Part shown: in pieces, positions 60,494 through 64,000 of the stretch
Layout of the letters: the number at the start of each line of letters is the position of its first letter
Numbering within the stretch: position 1 is the stretch's first letter
Assembly (NCBI RefSeq): GCF_003443535.1
Contig: NZ_CP031947.1
Span: forward strand, 1-64,000
Reading direction: 5' to 3'
DNA from: Ruegeria sp. AD91A
Lineage (GTDB): Bacteria; Pseudomonadota; Alphaproteobacteria; Rhodobacterales; Rhodobacteraceae
Length of the DNA stretch: 64,000 nt
Program-made: the position numbers and the translations under genes
Notes under the pieces: generated by a model
The model's database searches: none
The model's input: only the letters and a program-made list of their open reading frames with translations
Told to the model about the DNA's origin: nothing

Positions 60494-62158
60494 ATGGCAA
60501 TTGTCAGCTTCCTTATCAGCCTTGCCGGGGCGACGATGCTGCTTCTTTACGCGGTTCGCATGGTGCGAACCGGGATCGAGCGCAGCTATGGCGCGTCGTT
60601 CCAGCGTGTAATGACCCAACAGCGCAGTTACCTGCAGGCCTCGGTGGTTGGCTTGACGATGGCGGTTGTGCTGCAAAGCTCGGCGGCTGTTGCTCTGTTG
60701 ACCTCGGGATTTGCGGCCAGTGGAATGCTCAGTTTTCCTGCCGGCCTTGCGATTGTACTTGGCGGCGATCTGGGTTCGGCGCTGATCATCCAGATACTTT
60801 CGTTCCGGCTGGACTGGCTTGTTCCAATGCTGTTGGCGGTTGGGGGGTATCTGTTCGTAAAGACCGAAGCCAAAAAAACGCGACAGCTGGGGCGCATCCT
60901 GATGGGTGTGGCATTTATCCTGATCTCGCTTCGGTTCCTTCGCGAGGCGATGGATCCCATTCGGGATAGTGCGTTTCTGCCTGCGGTGGCCGATTATTTG
61001 GCGCGCGATTACATCACCGCGTTCCTTGTAGGGGGTGCTTTGGCTTTCATCATGCATTCCTCGGTGGCGGCCATCCTCATGTGTGTGACCCTTGTACAGA
61101 TCGGAGCGATCCCGTTTGCAGCCGGAATGTCCTTGGTATTTGGCGCAAACTTCGGCTCTGCCTTCATTCCGATTTGGCTCACCCGCGCCATGCCAGCCCC
61201 GGCCCGGCGCATTCCCTACGCCAACCTGGCATTGCGTGGCAGTTGGGCTTTGATGAGTTTGTTTGCGGCCAACATGGCTCTGCGGACCGGGGTATTGGGC
61301 GATCCGCAAGGCGGGCAGATGCTGGTCAATGTGCACGTTGTGTTCAATTTGTCGCTGCTGGTCCTCGCCTTACCGTTTTGTGGCAAATTGAAAGGCCCGT
61401 TCGAAAGGTTCTTGCCTGATCAGAAAAAGGCAAATGTACCGCAACCGGCACGACCGGCCAGCGCATTGGACATAGGCAACGTGGCAAATCCCAGCCAGGC
61501 CCTGCCGAGCCTCAAGCGTGAGTTGTTGCGGATGAGCGACCTTGTCGAAACCATGTTCCGGCCTTGCCTGGAATTGTATCGCAGCGGCGACAAACAACAG
61601 ATTCGAGCGGTGCAAGCCATCGACGAAGACGTGAACAATTGCCTGTCCGGGATCAGGGCATTCGTTTCGGCGATTCCGCCGGATGTTTACGAAAAAAGGG
61701 ACGCAAAAACTGCACGCGACCTTATGGAGTTCGCTATCCGGCTTGAGACGGCCGGGGACGTCGTTGCCAAGCGCTTGACAGTGTTGGCGGGTGAAATGCG
61801 GGCCAAGGGCTCGAGTTTCTCGCAGGAAGGCTGGTCGGAACTTGTTCAGATGCACGAGGGCATTCTGGCTAATGTGAAGCTGGCTTCAAACGTACTCATT
61901 TCAGACGATCTGGAAAGCGCGCGCCTGCTCAGCCTCGAGAAGACCGAAATCAAACGGGTGGAACGTGAAAGCCGAAAACGACACCTGCGCCGATTGCAGC
62001 ACGGGTCACGGGAAAGCTTCGAAACCAGTGATATTCATCTTGAGACGTTACGTGCGTTCCGAGAGTTCAACAGCCACATTGCATCTATTGCGTACCCGGT
62101 TCTGTACCAGAATGGCCAGCTTCTGGAGACGCGGTTGATCGACGAAATTGCGGAGTAG
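60494..62158 (+). CDS. Na/Pi-cotransporter family protein with PhoU-like tail
   Basis: 554 residues. Two Na/Pi repeats are visible with QSSAAVALLTSGFAASGMLSF near 72-92 and HSSVAAILMCVTLVQIGAI near 184-202, and about eight to nine membrane spans. A helical PhoU-like domain covers residues 340-550. Next to enzymes that free phosphate from phosphonates it may move phosphate, possibly outward; direction cannot be read from sequence. It is separated from pbfA by 240 bases. Confidence 0.85.
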   Translation: MAIVSFLISLAGATMLLLYAVRMVRTGIERSYGASFQRVMTQQRSYLQASVVGLTMAVVLQSSAAVALLTSGFAASGMLSFPAGLAIVLGGDLGSALIIQILSFRLDWLVPMLLAVGGYLFVKTEAKKTRQLGRILMGVAFILISLRFLREAMDPIRDSAFLPAVADYLARDYITAFLVGGALAFIMHSSVAAILMCVTLVQIGAIPFAAGMSLVFGANFGSAFIPIWLTRAMPAPARRIPYANLALRGSWALMSLFAANMALRTGVLGDPQGGQMLVNVHVVFNLSLLVLALPFCGKLKGPFERFLPDQKKANVPQPARPASALDIGNVANPSQALPSLKRELLRMSDLVETMFRPCLELYRSGDKQQIRAVQAIDEDVNNCLSGIRAFVSAIPPDVYEKRDAKTARDLMEFAIRLETAGDVVAKRLTVLAGEMRAKGSSFSQEGWSELVQMHEGILANVKLASNVLISDDLESARLLSLEKTEIKRVERESRKRHLRRLQHGSRESFETSDIHLETLRAFREFNSHIASIAYPVLYQNGQLLETRLIDEIAE

Positions 62159-62802
62159 CCGAAAGCCAAGGAGAGTTCGCTCTCAAATCTGCAAAAGCAA
62201 AGAAACGGTGCTACACTCTTGATGACGGCAGGGAACAGGAGCCGGACTCAATGCAAGCAAGGGAAAAGAAAAGAAAAAAAACGAAAATCGAAGCATCAAA
62301 GTGGCTTCAGGCTCGAAATTTGATTTTGAGATTGTTCGGCGTCTCTGGCACCTTCCGCCCGGAGCGCCGCACAAGAGATCACATCAATTCAAGTGAACCA
62401 GCTTCTCCTACAGTTGAGGGCAGGTCTTCAGATGCACGATCGTACCGTTTGATGCACGGAATAGATGGCAGAATTCAAAATGTCGCAGTCCAAAAGGCGA
62501 CCACGTTTTACCTGCCTTGATGCCTGATCGCGCGTCGGTTTTTTTGGGGGCTTGCGGAATCCTGACCTGTGAAAATCTCAGTTTTCAGCAACGCCGCGGG
62601 GTATGGAGGGTGTGACCGTCGCTTGGTAACGTGTTCGCGTGAACCTGCCGTTTGGAGCACTCAAAAACGGCCAATCTGTTTGCGGCTGCCTGCTAGCACG
62701 GCATTGTTTCTAAAGCGAAAGGAATGAGCCTTCCGCTGGTGTGTTCAAAGCTGTGCAACTAAACCAAAAACAGAAGGCAAATAAGTCCCTCGACAATCGA
62801 TA
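62159..62802. other. Intergenic region without recognised gene
   Basis: These 644 bases hold a short open frame (62251-62520, 89 codons) in an A-rich stretch with no known family, and nothing else that I can support. A small GAGAG-TTCG-CTCTC hairpin at 62171-62184 follows the transporter gene but has no T run. Confidence 0.5.
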
Positions 62803-63270
62803 TCAACAAGAAGGAATGGGCAGGGCATTGCTGCGTTTGATTTCGCGGAGAACGACATTCGTTTGCGCGCTTTCCACTGCCGGCAGGCGAAACAGGAATT
62901 CTTCGAGAAAAACGTTATACGCCCCGATATCCTTGCAGATCACCCGCATGTGGTAGTCTGCCTGCCCGGTCGTTGCGTAGCATTCCATTACTTCCGGGCG
63001 CGTCTCGATCGCTGCAATGAACTGCTCTAGATGTTCTGGATTGTGCCGGGTCAGATGTACATGCACCAGGGCCTGAAATGAAAGCCCGGCGTATTCAGGC
63101 GACAATTCGGCACGGTACTGCGAAATCAGGCCGGCCTCTTCAAACACGCGGACTCGACGCCAGCAGGCAGAAGATGACATGCCCACCCGTTCAGCAAGGT
63201 CAGCGTTTGAGATGCGGCAATCATTCTGAAGGATCGCGAGAAGTTGGCAGTCACGTGAGTCGAAAAGCAT
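62803..63270 (-). CDS. Lrp/AsnC-family transcriptional regulator
   Basis: 155 residues. The N-terminal helix-turn-helix has DCQLLAILQNDCRISNADLA, GMSSSACWRRVRVFEEAG, and the effector domain HLTRHNPEHLEQFIAAIE and GQADYHMRVI. ATG 63270 fits the family length; an upstream frame adds an unlikely extension. It is divergent from the indolepyruvate oxidoreductase gene and probably senses an aromatic or branched-chain amino acid. Confidence 0.88.
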   Translation of the reverse strand: MLFDSRDCQLLAILQNDCRISNADLAERVGMSSSACWRRVRVFEEAGLISQYRAELSPEYAGLSFQALVHVHLTRHNPEHLEQFIAAIETRPEVMECYATTGQADYHMRVICKDIGAYNVFLEEFLFRLPAVESAQTNVVLREIKRSNALPIPSC

Positions 63271-63396
63271 CCGGGAAAAATACCCTAAATTTCGACAAAA
63301 GAAGAGAGAATTTTTCAACAATACACGGTATTTTCGGGAAAGCAGAACAGATTCCTCAAAAAATATCGGTAAAATACCCAGTAACGTGAGGTATCC
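63271..63396. promoter_or_regulatory. Lrp-type operator cluster
   Basis: Three AAAATACC-type boxes are found in this 126-base divergent gap: AAAAATACCC at 63276-63285, the reverse complement GGTATTTT at 63327-63334, and AAAATACCC at 63371-63379 (within GGTA-AAA-TACC). Repeated boxes suit the oligomeric binding of Lrp-type proteins. Confidence 0.45.
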
Positions 63397-64000
63397 ATGA
63401 CTGACCAGTCCCTGAAATTCGAAACTTACGCCCTGTCGGACCGATACAAAGCCTCAGAGGGCCGTGTATTCCTGACAGGAACGCAAGCTCTGGTGCGCAT
63501 CATGTTAGACCAGGCCCGCAGGGACGCAGCCGCAGGAAACAATACGGCTGGGTTCATTTCCGGATATCGGGGGTCCCCCCTCGGTGGGCTGGATCTGGAG
63601 CTGTGGCGAGCGAAAGAGGAAACCGAGGCAGCCAGGATCACATTCATGCCGGCCGTAAACGAAGATCTCGGTGCCACAGCGGTTCTTGGTGCCCAGCAGG
63701 CTTCGCTTGATCCCGATTGTGAGGTCGAGGGCGTGTTTTCGATGTGGTATGGGAAGGGCCCCGGAGTCGATCGTTCAGGAGACGCGCTGCGCCATGGCAA
63801 TGCCTATGGTTCGTCGCCGAAGGGCGGTGTTCTGGTTGTCGCGGGTGACGATCATGGCTGCGTGTCTTCTTCAATGCCGCATCAGTCTGACGTCGCCTTC
63901 ATGACCTGGTTCATGCCAACGCTGAACCCGGCCAACGCGGCTGAATATCTGGAGTTCGGTGAATACGGGATCGCGCTGAGCAGATATTCAGGCACCTGGG
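63397..64000 (+). CDS. Indolepyruvate ferredoxin oxidoreductase, fused (partial)
   Basis: The first 201 codons run off the right edge. It begins YALSDRYKASEGRVFLTGTQA and has NTAGFISGYRGSPLGGLDLE and KGPGVDRSGDALRHGNAYGS, the pyrimidine domain of the large fused 2-oxoacid:ferredoxin oxidoreductases of alphaproteobacteria. It decarboxylates indolepyruvate, phenylpyruvate or similar acids from aromatic amino acids to acyl-CoA. The divergent Lrp-type gene is its likely regulator. Confidence 0.9.
   Translation, partial: MTDQSLKFETYALSDRYKASEGRVFLTGTQALVRIMLDQARRDAAAGNNTAGFISGYRGSPLGGLDLELWRAKEETEAARITFMPAVNEDLGATAVLGAQQASLDPDCEVEGVFSMWYGKGPGVDRSGDALRHGNAYGSSPKGGVLVVAGDDHGCVSSSMPHQSDVAFMTWFMPTLNPANAAEYLEFGEYGIALSRYSGTW

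Noticed and set aside
62171..62184. GAGAG-TTCG-CTCTC hairpin as a terminator of the Na/Pi gene
   Set aside because: Only five pairs and no T run follows.
62251..62520. 89-codon open frame in the gap after the Na/Pi gene
   Set aside because: Low-complexity Lys/Arg start in an A-rich stretch, no family and no convincing ribosome site.
1..64000. CRISPR arrays, tRNA and rRNA genes, phage or integrase genes
   Set aside because: No repeat-spacer pattern, cloverleaf, ribosomal sequence or intact integrase was seen on either strand.

Overview
The window is chromosomal DNA of an alphaproteobacterium, most likely a marine Roseobacter-clade (Rhodobacteraceae) species. The reasons are gene content and order (XoxF plus glutathione-dependent formaldehyde oxidation, an aminoethylphosphonate locus, a GcvT-fused dimethylglycine-dehydrogenase-type enzyme), GC-rich coding DNA and strong GGAGG ribosome sites. 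This placement is inference from content; no 16S or marker gene is present.

Layout. (1) 1-3.6 kb: a Dpp/Opp-type oligopeptide-family ABC importer, its binding protein cut by the window edge. (2) 3.7-4.6 kb: a decayed patch with a cydB fragment and an IS6-like transposase remnant. (3) 4.6-11.6 kb: an exported protein of unknown function, then a MoxR / DUF58 / small membrane protein / two vWA / TPR / BatD-like operon resembling the mxaRSACKL maturation genes of methylotrophs. (4) 11.7-16.9 kb: a LuxR-type response regulator, a FIST sensor protein, a NahK-like hybrid histidine kinase and two small exported proteins. (5) 17-20.3 kb: SoxYZ-like carrier, quinoprotein-relay metallohydrolase, exported pentapeptide-repeat protein and a helical exported protein. 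(6) 20.5-26.8 kb: the oxidation core, with glutathione-dependent formaldehyde dehydrogenase, S-formylglutathione hydrolase, a small cytochrome c, lanthanide methanol dehydrogenase XoxF, XoxG, XoxJ and a CXXCW protein. (7) 26.8-29 kb, minus strand: second SoxYZ-like carrier, beta-propeller and MxaD-like protein. (8) 29.4-41.7 kb: LutA/PedA-like binding protein and LutB-like propeller, two small exported proteins, a complete NitT/TauT-type ABC importer, pqqABCDE, a two-component system, and the LutF/LutE-like ABC export-type pair. (9) 41.9-48.8 kb: LysR, glyA, an IS1182-like remnant, a DeoR regulator with palindromic operators, the FAD/GcvT demethylase and an EamA transporter. (10) 49.5-62.2 kb: 2-aminoethylphosphonate ABC importer, LysR regulator, phnW, phnA, phnY, a probable pbfA and a Na/Pi transporter. 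(11) 62.8-64 kb: an Lrp/AsnC regulator divergent from an indolepyruvate ferredoxin oxidoreductase cut by the window edge.

How it works together. Methanol or another short alcohol is oxidised in the periplasm by PQQ/lanthanide XoxF, passing electrons to XoxG. Formaldehyde is trapped as S-hydroxymethylglutathione and taken to formate by FlhA and FghA. The pqq genes supply cofactor, the split Lut/Ped ABC system probably serves lanthanide uptake, and the moxR-bat, SoxYZ-like, XoxJ and MxaD-like proteins probably serve maturation or electron relay. No mxaFI and no tetrahydromethanopterin-pathway gene lie in the window. In the second module aminoethylphosphonate is imported and converted by PhnW, PhnY and PhnA to acetate and phosphate, with PbfA feeding in the hydroxylated analogue.

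Most noteworthy non-coding signals: a nested RNA fold filling the leader of xoxF whose closing helix overlaps a second exclusive hairpin; an identical palindrome in the promoters of the pqq and lut operons; a T-N11-A box shared by the two aminoethylphosphonate promoters; and DeoR and Lrp operator candidates. All were found by eye, without alignment or folding software.
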